From the NCBI RefSeq assembly GCF_001927285.1, contig NZ_MSIG01000001.1, positions 496,001 to 560,000 on the forward strand: a stretch of DNA of 64,000 bases, written 5' to 3'. The position numbers and the translations under genes were made by a program. The notes under the pieces are model-generated. The model searched no databases and had not been told where the DNA came from. It worked only from the letters and a program-made list of their open reading frames with translations. The DNA is from Mongoliimonas terrestris. Lineage in GTDB: Bacteria; Pseudomonadota; Alphaproteobacteria; Rhizobiales; Pleomorphomonadaceae. Shown piece after piece: positions 43,529-55,061 of the stretch (position 1 is its first letter; the number at the start of each line of letters is the position of its first letter).

Positions 43529-44482
43529 TCAAAGCTTGCGCAGCATCACCGTCTCGATGGCGTGGCTGCCGCCCTTGCGCAGGATCAGGTCGGCGCGCGG
43601 GCGGGTGGGCAGGATATTGTCGGTGAGGTTGGGCAGGTTGATGCGGTCCCACAGGCCGTTGGCGATGGCCGTCGCCTCCTCGCCGGAGATTTCCGCGTAC
43701 TTGCGGAAGTAGGAGCGCGGGTCGCGGAAGGCGGTCTCGCGCAGGCGCATGAAGCGCTCCACGTACCAGCGGCGGAGATCCGGTTCGTCGGCGTCGATGT
43801 AGACGGAGAAGTCGAAGAAGTCGGAGACGAAGGGCACCGCCTTGCCGTCCTTCGGCAGCCGGCTCGTCTGGAGCACGTTGAGGCCTTCCAGGATGAGGAT
43901 GTCCGGCCGGTCGATGGTGATGCTCTCGCCCGGCACAACGTCGTAGACGAGGTGGCTGTAGACCGGGGCGGTCACCTGCGGCCGGCCGGCCTTCACCTCG
44001 CTGAGGAAGGCCAGGAGCGCCGGCAGGTCGTAGCTTTCCGGAAAGCCCTTGCGCTCCATCAGGCCCTCGGCCTGGAGGACCGCGTTCGGCAGCAGGAAGC
44101 CGTCGGTGGTGACGAGGGTCACCTTCGGGCTCGAGGGCCAGCGCTGCAGCATGGCGCGGAGGATGCGGGCGGTGGTGGATTTGCCGACGGCGACCGACCC
44201 GGCGACGCCGATCACATAGGGCATCTTGGATTCGGAGTGGCCGAGGAAGCTCTGGGTCGCCTGATGCAGGCCCTGCGTCGCCTCCACGTAGAGGGAGAGG
44301 AGGCGCGAGAGCGGCAGGTAGATGTCCACCACCTCCGGCAGCGACACCGGGTCGTTGAGGGCGCGGAGCCGGACCACGTCCTCCAGCGTCAGCGTCAGGG
44401 GCGTGCCCTGCCGGAGCGCCGACCATTCGGCCTTGGAGAAGACCTGGTAGGGGGAAAGGGTCGTGCGGGCGGTCTGGTCCAT
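43529..44482 (-). CDS. coaA: Type I pantothenate kinase
   Basis: A 317-residue kinase of the CoaA (P-loop) class, committing pantothenate to CoA synthesis. The N-terminus [20 protein letters not shown], the Walker [38 protein letters not shown] and VLQTSR are textbook CoaA. The C-terminus [20 protein letters not shown] is also standard. It ends the his-gene run and precedes coaBC. Confidence 0.96.
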   Translation of the reverse strand: MDQTARTTLSPYQVFSKAEWSALRQGTPLTLTLEDVVRLRALNDPVSLPEVVDIYLPLSRLLSLYVEATQGLHQATQSFLGHSESKMPYVIGVAGSVAVGKSTTARILRAMLQRWPSSPKVTLVTTDGFLLPNAVLQAEGLMERKGFPESYDLPALLAFLSEVKAGRPQVTAPVYSHLVYDVVPGESITIDRPDILILEGLNVLQTSRLPKDGKAVPFVSDFFDFSVYIDADEPDLRRWYVERFMRLRETAFRDPRSYFRKYAEISGEEATAIANGLWDRINLPNLTDNILPTRPRADLILRKGGSHAIETVMLRKL

Positions 44483-44600
44483 GGCGTCACCTCGACCGGG
44501 CGGCCGTCATGGCCGCGCGGGCGCCGGTCCGGGGCCGGTGGAGCCGACCGTCGGGCATCGTACATGACGGTCTCTTATCACGGCCGGTCTTGCGATTGCG

Positions 44601-44942
44601 TTAGCCTTTCGGCGCCGTCGACCGGGAGGCCTTTTCCACGAGGCCCGAACGGCCCATGCGGCCCTCAAGTTCCTCAAGCACGGCGGCGAGCGGCACGTCG
44701 GCGAGCGCCAGCACCACCAGGAGGTGGTAGAGGAGGTCCGCGGTCTCGCCGGTGAGGCCGGCCTTGTCGCCGGAGACGGCGGCGATCACCGCCTCCACGG
44801 CCTCCTCGCCGAGCTTCTGCGCCGCCTTCGGCATGCCGCGGGCGGCGAGCTTGGCCGTGTAGGAGGTCTCGTCGCCCGCGGCGATCCGGTCGCGGATCAC
44901 CGCCTCCAGGTCGGCGAGGGTGAAGGGGGCGGGATCGCTCAT
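44601..44942 (-). CDS. hisE: Phosphoribosyl-ATP diphosphatase
   Basis: A 113-residue MazG-like HisE, the second step of histidine synthesis. The core [20 protein letters not shown], then [13 protein letters not shown] and [14 protein letters not shown] carry the metal-binding glutamates and aspartate. Its ATG overlaps the hisF stop by 4 bp. It is the last his gene of the run. Confidence 0.95.
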   Translation of the reverse strand: MSDPAPFTLADLEAVIRDRIAAGDETSYTAKLAARGMPKAAQKLGEEAVEAVIAAVSGDKAGLTGETADLLYHLLVVLALADVPLAAVLEELEGRMGRSGLVEKASRSTAPKG

Positions 44943-45739
44943 GCGGCGGCTCCCGAGAGTTCGGACGGATCCCGGCGCATCGGGATGCCGGCGGCGGCCA
45001 TGTGGGCCTTGGCCTCGGCGATGGTGTGGGTGCCGAAGTGGAAGATGGAGGCGGCGAGCACGGCGGTGGCGTGGCCGTCGCGGATGCCTTCCACCAGATG
45101 GTCGAGGGTGCCGACGCCGCCGGAGGCGATCACCGGCACGCTCACCCGGTCGGCGATGGCGCGGGTGAGCGGCAGGTCGAAGCCGATCTTCGTGCCGTCC
45201 CGGTCCATGGAGGTGACGAGAAGCTCCCCGGCGCCGAGCCGCACCACGTCCGCGGCGAAGGAAAGGGCGTCGAGGCCGGTCGCCTTGCGGCCGCCGTGGG
45301 TGAAGATCTCCCAGCGCGGCGCCTCGTGCGGGCCGCTCACCCGCTTGGCGTCGATGGAGACCACGATGCACTGGTTGCCGAACTTGTCCGCCGCCCGGCC
45401 GACGAAGGACCGGTCGGCGACGGCGGCGGAGTTGATCGACACCTTGTCGGCGCCGGCAAGGAGGAGCGCGCGGATGTCGTCGTTGGTGCGGATGCCGCCG
45501 CCGACGGTGACCGGCATGAAGCAGAGGGCCGCCGTGCGCTCCACCACGTCGAGGAGGGTGCCGCGCGCCTCGTGGCTCGCCGTGATGTCGAGGAAGCAGA
45601 GCTCGTCGGCGCCGGCCGCGTCATAGGCGGCTGCCGCCTCCACCGGATCGCCGGCGTCGCGCAGGTCGACGAAGTTGACGCCCTTGACGACGCGGCCGTC
45701 CTTGACGTCGAGGCAGGGAATGACTCGGGCCTTCAGCAT
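44939..45739 (-). CDS. hisF: Imidazole glycerol phosphate synthase, cyclase subunit
   Basis: A 266-residue TIM barrel. The N-terminal [19 protein letters not shown] carries the first catalytic Asp, and [19 protein letters not shown] the second. It pairs with HisH, encoded two genes upstream, to make IGP and AICAR. The start is the ATG at 45737-45739; a 14-bp direct repeat spans the start region and the end of hisA (see the repeat entry). Confidence 0.96.
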   Translation of the reverse strand: MLKARVIPCLDVKDGRVVKGVNFVDLRDAGDPVEAAAAYDAAGADELCFLDITASHEARGTLLDVVERTAALCFMPVTVGGGIRTNDDIRALLLAGADKVSINSAAVADRSFVGRAADKFGNQCIVVSIDAKRVSGPHEAPRWEIFTHGGRKATGLDALSFAADVVRLGAGELLVTSMDRDGTKIGFDLPLTRAIADRVSVPVIASGGVGTLDHLVEGIRDGHATAVLAASIFHFGTHTIAEAKAHMAAAGIPMRRDPSELSGAAA

Positions 45740-45757
45740 GGGGGGGCCTTCAGCATG
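45727..45757. repeat. 14-bp direct repeat across the hisA-hisF junction
   Basis: GGGCCTTCAGCATG occurs at 45727-45740, over the hisF start, and at 45744-45757, over the hisA stop. On the minus strand the upstream copy supplies GAAGG seven bases before the hisF ATG, so it appears to provide the ribosome binding site. Confidence 0.8.
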
Positions 45758-46499
45758 AGGGGGCCTCCGCTTCTCGGATGAGGGCGAGGGCCTCGGCCGG
45801 GTCGAGCCGGCCGTCGTAGAGGGCGCGGCCCGTGATGGCGCCGTCGAGCACGCGGGCGTCCGGCTCCAGCATGCGGGCGACGTCGGCGATGGAGGCAAGG
45901 CCGCCGGAGGCGATCACCGGGATCGACACCGCCCGGGCGAGCGCCAGGGTCGCCTCCATGTTGAGACCCTTCAGGATGCCGTCCCGGTCCACGTCCGTGT
46001 AGACGATGGCGGCGACGCCGGCGTCCTCGAAGCGGCGGGCGAGGTCCTCGGCGGTGAGCTCGGACGTCTCCGCCCAGCCCTCCACCGCCACCTTGCCGCC
46101 CTTGGCGTCGATGCCGACCACGATGCGGCCGGGATGGCGGCGGGCGGCGGCGCGCACGAGGTCCGGGTCGCGGAGCGCCACGGTGCCGAGGATGACCCGG
46201 GCGACGCCCTTCCCCAGCCAGCCGTCGATGGCGGCCATGTCGCGGATGCCGCCGCCGAGCTGCACCTTCATGGCCGGCGAAACGGCGTTGAGGATGGCGT
46301 CGACGGCGGCGCCGTTGACGCTGCGGCCCTCGAAGGCGCCGTTGAGGTCGACGACGTGCAGCCAGGGAAAGCCGAGGGCGGCGAAGCGCCGGGCCTGGTC
46401 GGCCGGGTCCTTGTTGTAGACGGTGGCGGCGTCCATGTCGCCGAGCTTCAGGCGCACGGCCTCCCCGTCCTTCAGGTCGATGGCCGGATAGAGGATCAC
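45750..46499 (-). CDS. hisA: Phosphoribosylformimino-5-aminoimidazole carboxamide ribotide isomerase
   Basis: A 249-residue half-barrel-duplicated isomerase (ProFAR isomerase). The N-terminal catalytic Asp is in [19 protein letters not shown] and the second in [24 protein letters not shown] and SGGL phosphate-binding loops are present. The stop is 10 bp before hisF; hisH ends 1 bp upstream. Confidence 0.96.
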   Translation of the reverse strand: MILYPAIDLKDGEAVRLKLGDMDAATVYNKDPADQARRFAALGFPWLHVVDLNGAFEGRSVNGAAVDAILNAVSPAMKVQLGGGIRDMAAIDGWLGKGVARVILGTVALRDPDLVRAAARRHPGRIVVGIDAKGGKVAVEGWAETSELTAEDLARRFEDAGVAAIVYTDVDRDGILKGLNMEATLALARAVSIPVIASGGLASIADVARMLEPDARVLDGAITGRALYDGRLDPAEALALIREAEAPSC

Positions 46500-46500
46500 G

Positions 46501-47151
46501 TCACGGCCTCCAGGCGAGGAAGTTGCGAAGGAGCGAAAGACCGAGGGTCTGGCTCTTCTCCGGGTGGAACTGGACGCCCACCAGCGTGCCCCGCGCCACG
46601 ATGGCGGTCACCGGCCCGCCGTAGTCGGTGGTGGCGAGCACGTCGGCCGGATCGTCCGGGACGAAATGGTAGGAGTGGACGAAATAGGCGTGGAGGCCGT
46701 CCTCGCCGGTCGGCACGCCGGCAAGGAGCGCGTGCGGGCGGCGCACGTCGAGGGTGTTCCAGCCCATGTGGGGGACCTTGAGGGTCGGGTCGGCGGGCTC
46801 GATCATGCGCACCTCGCCGCCGATCCAGCCGAGGCCGTCGGTGACCACCTTCTCCCGGCCGCGGGCGGCGAGGAGCTGCATGCCGACGCAGATGCCGAGG
46901 AAGGGTCGCCCGCCGGCGCTCACCGCTTCGTCCAGTGCCGCGTGCATGCCGGGCACGGCGTCGAGGCCGGCGCGGCAGTCCGCGAAGGCGCCGACGCCGG
47001 GAAGCACGATCCGGTCGGCCCGGCGCACCACCTCCGGGTCGTTGGTGACCGAAACGGCGCCCGTGTAGCCGCCCTCGCGGGCGGCGCGCTCGCAGGCCTT
47101 GGCGGCGGAGCGGAGGTTGCCCGAGCCGTAGTCGATGATGGCAAGGCTCAT
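46501..47151 (-). CDS. hisH: Imidazole glycerol phosphate synthase, glutamine amidotransferase subunit
   Basis: A 216-residue class I amidotransferase delivering ammonia to HisF. The triad is visible: Cys in [12 protein letters not shown], and His-Glu in [11 protein letters not shown]. The N-terminus [18 protein letters not shown] is standard. Its ATG overlaps the stop of the DUF2628 gene (ATGA). Confidence 0.96.
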   Translation of the reverse strand: MSLAIIDYGSGNLRSAAKACERAAREGGYTGAVSVTNDPEVVRRADRIVLPGVGAFADCRAGLDAVPGMHAALDEAVSAGGRPFLGICVGMQLLAARGREKVVTDGLGWIGGEVRMIEPADPTLKVPHMGWNTLDVRRPHALLAGVPTGEDGLHAYFVHSYHFVPDDPADVLATTDYGGPVTAIVARGTLVGVQFHPEKSQTLGLSLLRNFLAWRP

Positions 47152-47648
47152 GGGCGCACCCCCGTGCGATCCGGGAAGAGGCCGATCACGCCGGGCACGG
47201 CGGCGCGGGGCGCGACCGGCGGCGAGGGCGGGTAACCCATCGGACGGGCGGCGCCGTCGGGGGCGGCTGCGGCCGGGGCGAGCGCGGCCTCGAAGAAGCG
47301 CCGCTCGGCGGTGTCGCGGTCGCGGCCCTCCACCACGCCGACGAGGTGGTAGCCGCGCCGGTCGAGCGTCCAGCGGCGCATGGCATTGGCCTCCAGGGCG
47401 AACCAGAGCGAGAAGAGGATCCCGATCAGCGCAGCCGGGCTCTCGCCGATGCGGGCGCCGGCAAGGCCGATGCCGACCGTCGCCGCCAGGAAGCCGAGGA
47501 GCGGCCACCACATGCGGCGATAGGGCAGCCAGAGCACCGGGATGAGGAGCGCCGGCCAGGAGAAGCCGTCCTTGACGAACGCCACCCGGTCCGCCGCCGG
47601 GCCCGTCGGGGCCGCGTCGGCGGGGGCATGCACCGTGTAGAGGGTCAT
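47148..47648 (-). CDS. DUF2628 family membrane protein
   Basis: A 166-residue protein with a short N-terminal cytoplasmic part ([20 protein letters not shown], the DUF2628 hallmark), two or three closely spaced membrane helices (about 32-70 and 75-95) and a basic/Pro-Ala-rich tail. The function is unknown. It sits between hisB and hisH, 5 bp after hisB and overlapping hisH by 4 bp, a placement common in Hyphomicrobiales. Co-translation with the his genes is therefore seen, but a role in histidine synthesis is not shown. Confidence 0.88.
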   Translation of the reverse strand: MTLYTVHAPADAAPTGPAADRVAFVKDGFSWPALLIPVLWLPYRRMWWPLLGFLAATVGIGLAGARIGESPAALIGILFSLWFALEANAMRRWTLDRRGYHLVGVVEGRDRDTAERRFFEAALAPAAAAPDGAARPMGYPPSPPVAPRAAVPGVIGLFPDRTGVRP

Positions 47649-47653
47649 GGCCG

Positions 47654-48247
47654 TCACCCTTCCAGAACGCCCTTGGTGGAGGGCACCTTGTCCGCCTGAC
47701 GCGGATCGATTGCCACGGCCGCCCGCAAGGTGCGGGCGAGGGCCTTGAAGCAGCTCTCGGCGATATGGTGGTCGTTGGCGCCGTAGAGGGTCTCCACGTG
47801 GAGCGTCACGCCCGCGTTCATGGCGAAGGCGCGGAACCACTCCTCCACCAGCTGGGTGTCGAACGTGCCGATCTTCGGCGTGTGGAACGCCGTGCGGAAG
47901 ACCAGATAGGGCCGGCCGGAGATGTCGATGGCGCAGCGGGTCAGCGCCTCGTCCATGGCCAGATGCGTGTCGGCGTAGCGGGTGATGCCGCGCTTGTCGC
48001 CGAGCGCCTGGCGCACCGCCTGGCCGAAGGCGATGCCGACGTCCTCCACCGTGTGGTGGTCGTCGATGTGGAGGTCGCCCTCCGCCCGGACGGTGAGGTC
48101 GATCAGCCCGTGTCGCGCCACCTGGGCGAGCATGTGGTCGAAGAAGCCGACCCCGGTCGCGATGTCGGCGACCCCGGTGCCGTCGAGGTCGACGGCGACG
48201 GTGATGTCGGTCTCGTTCGTCTTGCGCGACAGGCGGGCAGTGCGCAC
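47654..48247 (-). CDS. hisB: Imidazoleglycerol-phosphate dehydratase
   Basis: A 197-residue monofunctional HisB. Metal-binding motifs: [31 protein letters not shown], and later [18 protein letters not shown] with the C-terminal TKGVLEG. The start is GTG at 48245-48247 ([15 protein letters not shown]): GAGGA lies six bases upstream and the protein then has normal length. It heads the run hisB, DUF2628, hisH, hisA, hisF, hisE, coaA. Confidence 0.95.
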   Translation of the reverse strand: MRTARLSRKTNETDITVAVDLDGTGVADIATGVGFFDHMLAQVARHGLIDLTVRAEGDLHIDDHHTVEDVGIAFGQAVRQALGDKRGITRYADTHLAMDEALTRCAIDISGRPYLVFRTAFHTPKIGTFDTQLVEEWFRAFAMNAGVTLHVETLYGANDHHIAESCFKALARTLRAAVAIDPRQADKVPSTKGVLEG

Positions 48248-48299
48248 GGGCGGTCCTCGTCTTGAAAAAAGGCGGAAGGGAAAAAGCGCGGCTGTTCTA

Positions 48300-49427
<1,128 letters not shown>

Positions 49428-49468
49428 CCGGGACGGGACGGCGCGGGGGCCGTCCGGCGTGCCGTCGG

Positions 49469-50161
49469 TCAGAAGTCCAGGTCCGCGTAGGCCGGGGACG
49501 GCGGCAGGCCCGGCACCCGGTCGGACAGGAGACCGCGGAAGCTCGGCCGCGACTTCACCCGGGCGTACCAGCTGGTCGCGTGTTGATCCTCGTCCCATGG
49601 GACCTCGCCCAGATAGTCGATCGCCGACAGTTCGGCGGCGGCGGCAAGATCCGCGAAGGTCAGCCGGTCGCCGGCGAGCCAGTTCCGCGTGCCGGCGAGA
49701 TAGCCGATGTAGCGCAGATGATGGCGGATGTTGAGGCGGGCGGCCCTGAGAATCTGGCTGTCGGGCGCGCCGCCGCCGCGCGCGGCCGGGATCTCCAGCT
49801 TGAAGATGCGCTCGTGGACGAAATAGCTCGTCACCTCTTCCTGGACCTTGTTGGCGAACCAGTCCACCAGCCGGCGCATCTCGGCGCGGCCCTCCGGGTG
49901 GTTCGGCATCAGGCGGCGGTCGCCGAGGGCGTAGCCGCGGGTCTCGTCGATGTATTCCATGATGGTCCAGGGACCGACGATCGGCGGGCCGTCGTTCTCC
50001 TGCAGGACCGGGACCAGACCGGCCGGGTTGAGGGCGAGGAAGTCGGGCCGCCGCTCCCACGACCGCTCGATCACGAGTTCGACCTTGGCTTCGTGCTCGG
50101 CCAGCATCAGCCGCACGAAGCGGGAGGACGCGGAGAAAGGGTGATGGTAAAGCTTCAGCAT
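49469..50161 (-). CDS. Glutathione S-transferase family protein
   Basis: A 230-residue GST. The N-terminal thioredoxin-like half has [20 protein letters not shown] with the catalytic-site Ser region, NPAGLVPVL (the cis-Pro) and [10 protein letters not shown]. The helical C-terminal half includes [20 protein letters not shown]. It conjugates or reduces electrophiles with glutathione; the substrate is unknown. The start is the ATG at 50159-50161. It precedes queG and is divergent from uppP. Confidence 0.9.
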   Translation of the reverse strand: MLKLYHHPFSASSRFVRLMLAEHEAKVELVIERSWERRPDFLALNPAGLVPVLQENDGPPIVGPWTIMEYIDETRGYALGDRRLMPNHPEGRAEMRRLVDWFANKVQEEVTSYFVHERIFKLEIPAARGGGAPDSQILRAARLNIRHHLRYIGYLAGTRNWLAGDRLTFADLAAAAELSAIDYLGEVPWDEDQHATSWYARVKSRPSFRGLLSDRVPGLPPSPAYADLDF

Positions 50162-50397
50162 CGACGTCCTGATCCGGGACCTCCGCTTCGCCGGCAAGGC
50201 AGGCGCGGAACGAACGGCGCCGGCGCGATGGCATCCGAGACATTCACGCGGGGGGCGGGCGGCCGGTCCGTTCCTTAAGCCATGACGGGTACGGTCGGTT
50301 TCGATATAGAGCCGGCGCGACCCGTGAACAAATGGTTTCCAACCCACCCTGTTCCGGTACCGGACGGGACAAATTTTTCAACATGCGGAGTTTCTGA

Positions 50398-51204
50398 ATG
50401 GATCTGGCGGTCCTGATCAAAGCGCTGGTGCTTGGCCTCGTCGAAGGTTTGACGGAGTTTCTGCCGGTCTCCTCCACCGGCCATCTCCTGCTCATCGGTC
50501 ACTTCCTCGGCTTCCAGTCGCCGGGCAACACCTTCGAGGTGCTGATCCAGCTGGGTGCCATCCTGGCCATCCTGACCGTCTACGGCGAGCGGCTGACCCG
50601 CATCGCGCTGGCGGCGCCGACGGACCCGAACGCGCGGCGCTTCATCGCCGGCGTGCTGATCGCCTTCCTGCCGGCGGTGGTGATCGGGGTGCTGGCCCAC
50701 GACTACATCAAGGAGGTGCTGTTCGAGACGCCGGCCGTGGTGTGCACCACGCTGATCATCGGCGGCGTGATCCTGCTCGTCGTCGACCGGATGCACTTCA
50801 CGCCGCGCTACACGGACGCCACCGGCTATCCGCTTTCGACCTATCTGGCGATCGGCTTCTTCCAGTGCCTCGCCATGATCCCCGGCACGTCGCGCTCCGG
50901 CGCCACCATCGTGGGCGCGCTGCTGCTGGGGGCGGACAAGCGGTCGGCGGCGGAATTCTCCTTCTTCCTCGCCCTGCCCACGATGGCGGGCGCCTTCGCC
51001 TACGACCTCTACAAGAACCGCGACCTCCTCAGCGTCGACGACGCGGCGGTGATCGGCGTCGGCTTCGTGGCGTCCTTCGTGGTGGCGGTGATCGTGGTGC
51101 GCCGGCTGCTCGACTTCGTGTCCAGGCACGGCTACGCGCCGTTCGCCTGGTGGCGCATCGTCGTCGGCACGCTCGGCTTCGCCGGGCTCTGGCTGTTCGG
51201 CTGA
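50398..51204 (+). CDS. uppP: Undecaprenyl-diphosphate phosphatase
   Basis: A 268-residue inner-membrane enzyme (BacA family) recycling the lipid carrier for peptidoglycan and polysaccharide synthesis. The active-site blocks are [20 protein letters not shown] and [19 protein letters not shown]. About eight hydrophobic helices are seen. GCGGAG precedes the ATG, and a T-rich segment (AAATTTTTCAAC) lies in the promoter zone. Confidence 0.95.
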   Translation: MDLAVLIKALVLGLVEGLTEFLPVSSTGHLLLIGHFLGFQSPGNTFEVLIQLGAILAILTVYGERLTRIALAAPTDPNARRFIAGVLIAFLPAVVIGVLAHDYIKEVLFETPAVVCTTLIIGGVILLVVDRMHFTPRYTDATGYPLSTYLAIGFFQCLAMIPGTSRSGATIVGALLLGADKRSAAEFSFFLALPTMAGAFAYDLYKNRDLLSVDDAAVIGVGFVASFVVAVIVVRRLLDFVSRHGYAPFAWWRIVVGTLGFAGLWLFG

Positions 51205-51222
51205 GGGCTCTGTCCAAACGCA

Positions 51223-51257
51223 AACGGCGCCGGGCGGACGAGCCGCCGGGCGCCGTT
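51223..51257. terminator. Bidirectional terminator hairpin
   Basis: AACGGCGCC at 51223 and GGCGCCGTT ending at 51257, with inner GGGCGG/CCGCC pairing, make a long GC-rich stem between the convergent uppP and NDUFA9-like genes. T-rich flanks on either strand are short. Confidence 0.6.
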
Positions 51258-51277
51258 CATGCAGAAGAGCGCCGGGC

Positions 51278-52255
51278 TCAGCTCGTCTTGTGCCGGTCGA
51301 ACTGGCCGCGCGGCAGATACTGGTAGAGGTAGGTCGGCAGGATGGCCGCCATGGAATGGGGCTGGATGCCGAGGCCCTGGAGGGTGCGGCCCTCCCGGAT
51401 GGCGGCATCCGACACCACGTTGTCGGTCTTCAGAAGCTCCACCTGGTCGAGGGTGAGCGGCGCGCCCGGCACCCAGGCGGTGAGCTTGGCGAGCATGGCG
51501 GCGGCGCCGAACGGCACCTCCACGAGCGCGCGCTTGCGCTGCGTCTCCTTCAGGACCAGCTCCATCAGCTGGCGGAAGGTGCGCACCTCCGGCCCGCCGA
51601 GCTCGTAGACCGTGCCGCCCGGCACGCGCCCGTCCGCCGCCTCGGCGACGGTGCTCGCCACGTCGCCCACATAGACCGGCTGGAAGCGGGTGCGTCCGCC
51701 GCCGATCAGCGGCAGGGCCGGGGCGAAGCGGGCCATCTGGGCGAAGCGGTTGAAGAAATCGTCCTCCGGGCCGAACACGATGGAGGGCCGGAGCACCACC
51801 GCGTCCGGCATGGCCGAGAAGGCCGCCGCCTCGCCGGCCGCCTTGGTGCGCGCATAGGCGGACGCGGAGGCCGCGTCCGCCCCGATGGCGGACATCTGGA
51901 TGAGCCTTGTGCTGCCGGCCGCGCGGGCGGCCTCGGCGACGAGGCGCGCGCCGTCCGCCTGCACGGCGTCGAAGGTCTGGCTGCCGGTGGGGGCGAGAAT
52001 GCCGACCAGGTTGATCACCGTGTCGGCGCCGGCGACCGCCCGCTCCACCGAGGCGCGGTAGCGCAAGTTCGCCTGCACGCCGTGGATCTGGCCGACGTTG
52101 CCGAGCGGCTGCAGGTGGCCGACGAGATCGGGACGGCGCACCGCCACGCGCACGCGCCAGCCGCGGCGGGCGAGCGCCCGCACCACATGCCGGCCGAGGA
52201 AGCCGGATCCGCCGAAGACGGTGACGAGACGTCCGCTGCCGGTGAGGGTGGCCAT
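51278..52255 (-). CDS. NAD(P)-binding complex I NDUFA9-family protein
   Basis: A 325-residue atypical short-chain dehydrogenase. The Rossmann motif is VTVFGGSGFLGRHVVRAL, followed by NLVGILAPTGSQTF and SAIGADAASASAYARTKAAG with Tyr and Lys kept. The C-terminal part (FQPVYVGDVASTVAEAADG) is typical of the NDUFA9-like proteins linked to respiratory complex I in alphaproteobacteria. The precise role (assembly or quinone/lipid metabolism) is open. The start is the ATG at 52253-52255. Confidence 0.9.
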   Translation of the reverse strand: MATLTGSGRLVTVFGGSGFLGRHVVRALARRGWRVRVAVRRPDLVGHLQPLGNVGQIHGVQANLRYRASVERAVAGADTVINLVGILAPTGSQTFDAVQADGARLVAEAARAAGSTRLIQMSAIGADAASASAYARTKAAGEAAAFSAMPDAVVLRPSIVFGPEDDFFNRFAQMARFAPALPLIGGGRTRFQPVYVGDVASTVAEAADGRVPGGTVYELGGPEVRTFRQLMELVLKETQRKRALVEVPFGAAAMLAKLTAWVPGAPLTLDQVELLKTDNVVSDAAIREGRTLQGLGIQPHSMAAILPTYLYQYLPRGQFDRHKTS

Positions 52256-52533
52256 GGGGTGATCGGTGCCCTTCTGGAGGAGGATTGCGGGGGAGCCTCG
52301 CCCGCCGTCCAGCGCGGGCGCCTCGGGCTTGAGTGTCTAGCCAAGGCGGAAGCGGCTGTATAGCCGTGTTTTCGCCGATGCGGCCGGGGCCGCAGGCCGC
52401 GGGCGGCGGCGCGCGCGTCGGTGCCGCAAGGTCCGCCCGGCGCAATCGCCGCGAGTCGACGTCGCGGCCTCGCATCTTCCGTTGACAAGGCCCGCGCCAC
52501 CCCCTAAACACCGCCCTCGACCACAGCCCCTGT

Positions 52534-52618
52534 GCCCAGGTGGCGGAATTGGTAGACGCGCAGGTTTCAGGTACCTGTGCCGCGAGGCGTGAAGGTTCGA
52601 GTCCTTTCCTGGGCACCA
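52534..52618 (+). tRNA. tRNA-Leu (anticodon CAG)
   Basis: The acceptor arms GCCCAGG (52534-52540) and CCTGGGC (52608-52614) pair perfectly, followed by A and an encoded CCA. The anticodon stem CAGGT/ACCTG encloses the loop TTCAGGT, giving CAG. A long variable arm (TGCCGCGAGGCGT) and the GGTTCGAGTCC T-arm are typical of class II tRNA-Leu. Length is 85 nt including CCA. Confidence 0.96.
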
Positions 52619-52782
52619 TCGGCGACGGCCGGATCCAAGCCGTGCGGCGTCTTCCCACAAGCGGAAGGCAGCGGCGGCGCTACCAGGGATCCGGTCTTGT
52701 GGTCCGTTCGATCCTCGTGTCGGCAGTCTGGCGGGGCGGCAGTCTGGCGGGAAGCACGCACCAAGCGCTCCCGAAGGCCGCG

Positions 52783-53397
52783 ATGACCATCCGCACCCAC
52801 CTTGGCGACCTGCCCGACCTCGATCGCTACGGCGCCGTGGTGGCGGTGGACACGGAAACCCTCGGTCTCAACCCGCATCGGGACCGGCTCTGCGTGGTGC
52901 AGATGTCGCCGGGCGACGGCACCGCCGACGTGGTGCAGATCGCCCGCGGCCAGACCCGCGCGCCCAACCTGGAGCGCCTGCTCGCCGATCCGGACCGGGT
53001 GAAGGTGTTCCACTACGCCCGCTTCGACGTTGCCGTGCTGATGCGCACCTTCGGCCTCGTCGCCGGCCCGGTGTTCTGCACCAAGATCGCCTCCAAGCTG
53101 ACCCGCACCTACACGGACCGGCACGGCCTCAAGGACGTGACGCGCGAGTTGCTCGGCGTGGAGATCTCCAAGCAGCAGCAGTCGTCCGACTGGGGAGCGG
53201 CGACGCTGACCCAGGCGCAGATCGAGTACGCGGCCTCGGACGTGTTGAATCTCCACGCGCTCCGCGAGAAGCTCCTCGCCATGCTCGCCCGCGAGGAGCG
53301 TATGGAGATGGCCGAAGCCTGCTTCGCCTTCCTGCCGACGCGCGCCCGGCTCGATCTCGCCGGCTGGGGCGAGGACGACATCTTCGCCCACACCTGA
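52783..53397 (+). CDS. rnd: Ribonuclease D (3'-5' exonuclease domain only)
   Basis: A 204-residue DEDDy exonuclease. ExoI motif VVAVDTETLGLNP, ExoII HYARFDVAVLM and ExoIII with IEYAASDVLNLHALREKL carry the metal-binding acids and Tyr. The HRDC domain of enterobacterial RNase D is absent, as usual for the short alphaproteobacterial form. It trims tRNA 3' ends or other RNAs. The start is the ATG at 52783; an upstream frame would overlap the tRNA gene. Confidence 0.92.
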   Translation: MTIRTHLGDLPDLDRYGAVVAVDTETLGLNPHRDRLCVVQMSPGDGTADVVQIARGQTRAPNLERLLADPDRVKVFHYARFDVAVLMRTFGLVAGPVFCTKIASKLTRTYTDRHGLKDVTRELLGVEISKQQQSSDWGAATLTQAQIEYAASDVLNLHALREKLLAMLAREERMEMAEACFAFLPTRARLDLAGWGEDDIFAHT

Positions 53398-53583
53398 GCG
53401 CCCGGACGCCGGACCGGTGCGATTTCCTTGGCGGCCGTGACGTCGCGACAGGGTGAACGGCGATCGACTAGGAATTTATAGACTGTTGATCCATATGTTG
53501 GGTCCGGGCCGCGCGGAAAGCGCGTCCCGAAACCCACCCGCGCGCCGCGCCGCCGACCCCGATCCGGGGCCGGGCCCGCGGCG

Positions 53584-54387
53584 ATGCCGAAGGATCCGCC
53601 TTTGTCCCGCTCGGTCTCCACCGCCAGCCTCGCCAGCCTTGGACCGGTCGCCACCGGCCCGCGCGCGCTGACGCCGGAGCGCCGGGTGGTGTTCGAGCGC
53701 GCCGCCGCCGGCAGCCGGCGGGTGCGGCGCCTGCGCCGGGCGCTGCCGGCGATCGGCGCCTTCCTGGCGCTCGCCGTGATCGTCGCCGGCGTCGTCAGCC
53801 GCATCGAGATCGCGCTCTCGGTGGGCGACGTGAAGATCAGCGCCGAAGGCCTGTCGATGGACGCGCCGAAGCTCTCCGGCAGCGACGGCAAGGGCCGCAC
53901 CTACGAGGTGACGGCGACGCGCGCCGTGCAGGACCTCTCCGACCCCAAGCGCATCCGCCTCTACGGCATCAAAGCGACCGTGCGCCAGCCGGACGGCCGC
54001 AGCGCCGACTTCACCGCCGGCTCCGGCCTCTACGACGCCGGGGCGCAGACCCTGGTGCTCGACGAGGACCTGAAGATCCGCGGCAGCGACGGCACCGCCG
54101 CCGACCTTGAGACCGCCACCATCGACCTGGCCACCGGCGAGGTGGAGAGCGACGCGCCGATCGCCTTCTCCTCCTCCATGGGCTCGATCGAGGCCAAGGG
54201 CATGTCGGTGGGCGAGAAGGGCGGCACCGTGACCTTCCATGACGGCGTGCGCATGACCGTGGACCCCAAGGCCGTGAAGGCCGCCGAACCCGGCGCCGCC
54301 GACGGCCTCGGCCTGCCCATGCCGACGAGCAATCCCGGGCGGCAGCCCGCAGCGAGCGACCCCGGGGTTCCGGCCCCGACACAGTGA
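53584..54387 (+). CDS. lptC: LPS export protein LptC
   Basis: A 267-residue bitopic membrane protein that bridges the LptB2FG transporter and LptA. About 50 basic N-terminal residues precede one helix ([19 protein letters not shown]); the periplasmic part carries LptC/OstA-like beta repeats ([56 protein letters not shown]). The tail is Pro-rich. lptA and lptB follow in the usual order. Confidence 0.9.
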   Translation: MPKDPPLSRSVSTASLASLGPVATGPRALTPERRVVFERAAAGSRRVRRLRRALPAIGAFLALAVIVAGVVSRIEIALSVGDVKISAEGLSMDAPKLSGSDGKGRTYEVTATRAVQDLSDPKRIRLYGIKATVRQPDGRSADFTAGSGLYDAGAQTLVLDEDLKIRGSDGTAADLETATIDLATGEVESDAPIAFSSSMGSIEAKGMSVGEKGGTVTFHDGVRMTVDPKAVKAAEPGAADGLGLPMPTSNPGRQPAASDPGVPAPTQ

Positions 54388-54452
54388 CCCCCGGGGCGTC
54401 CGCCCCGACCGAGTAACGACGGGCGGCAGCCCCAGACGAGCGAAGGACAGTG

Positions 54453-55061
54453 ATGAGATTCGATCGGATCGCCGCCTCAAGGCGCCTCTCTTCCATCGCC
54501 CTCGCGGCGGCCCTGGCGGCTGCCGTGCTCGCCGCTCCGGGCGCCGCGCCCACCCCCGCCGCCGCCCAGGAGGCGAACGGCACCCAGCGCCAGACCGGCA
54601 CGCTCTCCAACGCCTTCCAGGGCCTCGGCGTCGCCGGCGACCAGCCGATCCAGTTCGAGGCGGAGAGCCTCGAAGTGCGCGAGAACGACCGCGTGGCGGT
54701 GTTCTCCGGCAACGTGGTGGTGCGCCAGCAGGACACGGTGCTGAAGACCGCCGCCCTCACCGTCTACTACGAGGGCGAGAACCCGGGCGAGGGCGCCCAG
54801 CAGGTGCGCCGCCTGGAGGCGACCGGCGACGTGCTGGTGACCTCCGGCTCGCAGACCGCCTCGGGCGACAGCGCGGTGTTCGACACCCGGGCGAAGACCA
54901 TCGTGGTCTCCGGCAACGTGGTGCTCACCCAGGGCGCCAACGTGATCCGCGGCCCCAAGCTCGTCATCGACATCGACAGCGGCCAGGCCAAGATGCAGGG
55001 CGGCCGGGTGCAGATGCTGATCGAGCCGAAGAGCCTGCAACGCCAGCCGCCCGGCAACTGA
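54453..55061 (+). CDS. lptA: LPS transport periplasmic protein LptA
   Basis: A 202-residue periplasmic protein forming the LPS bridge. A signal peptide ([20 protein letters not shown], cleavage near AAAQE) precedes the OstA domain ([60 protein letters not shown]). The ATG at 54453 has AGGA five bases upstream; a GTG directly before it is the alternative. The stop overlaps the lptB start. Confidence 0.92.
   Translation: MRFDRIAASRRLSSIALAAALAAAVLAAPGAAPTPAAAQEANGTQRQTGTLSNAFQGLGVAGDQPIQFEAESLEVRENDRVAVFSGNVVVRQQDTVLKTAALTVYYEGENPGEGAQQVRRLEATGDVLVTSGSQTASGDSAVFDTRAKTIVVSGNVVLTQGANVIRGPKLVIDIDSGQAKMQGGRVQMLIEPKSLQRQPPGN

Noticed and set aside
52540..52782. N-terminal extension of rnd
   Set aside because: It would overlap the tRNA-Leu gene; the ATG at 52783 gives the normal RNase D start.
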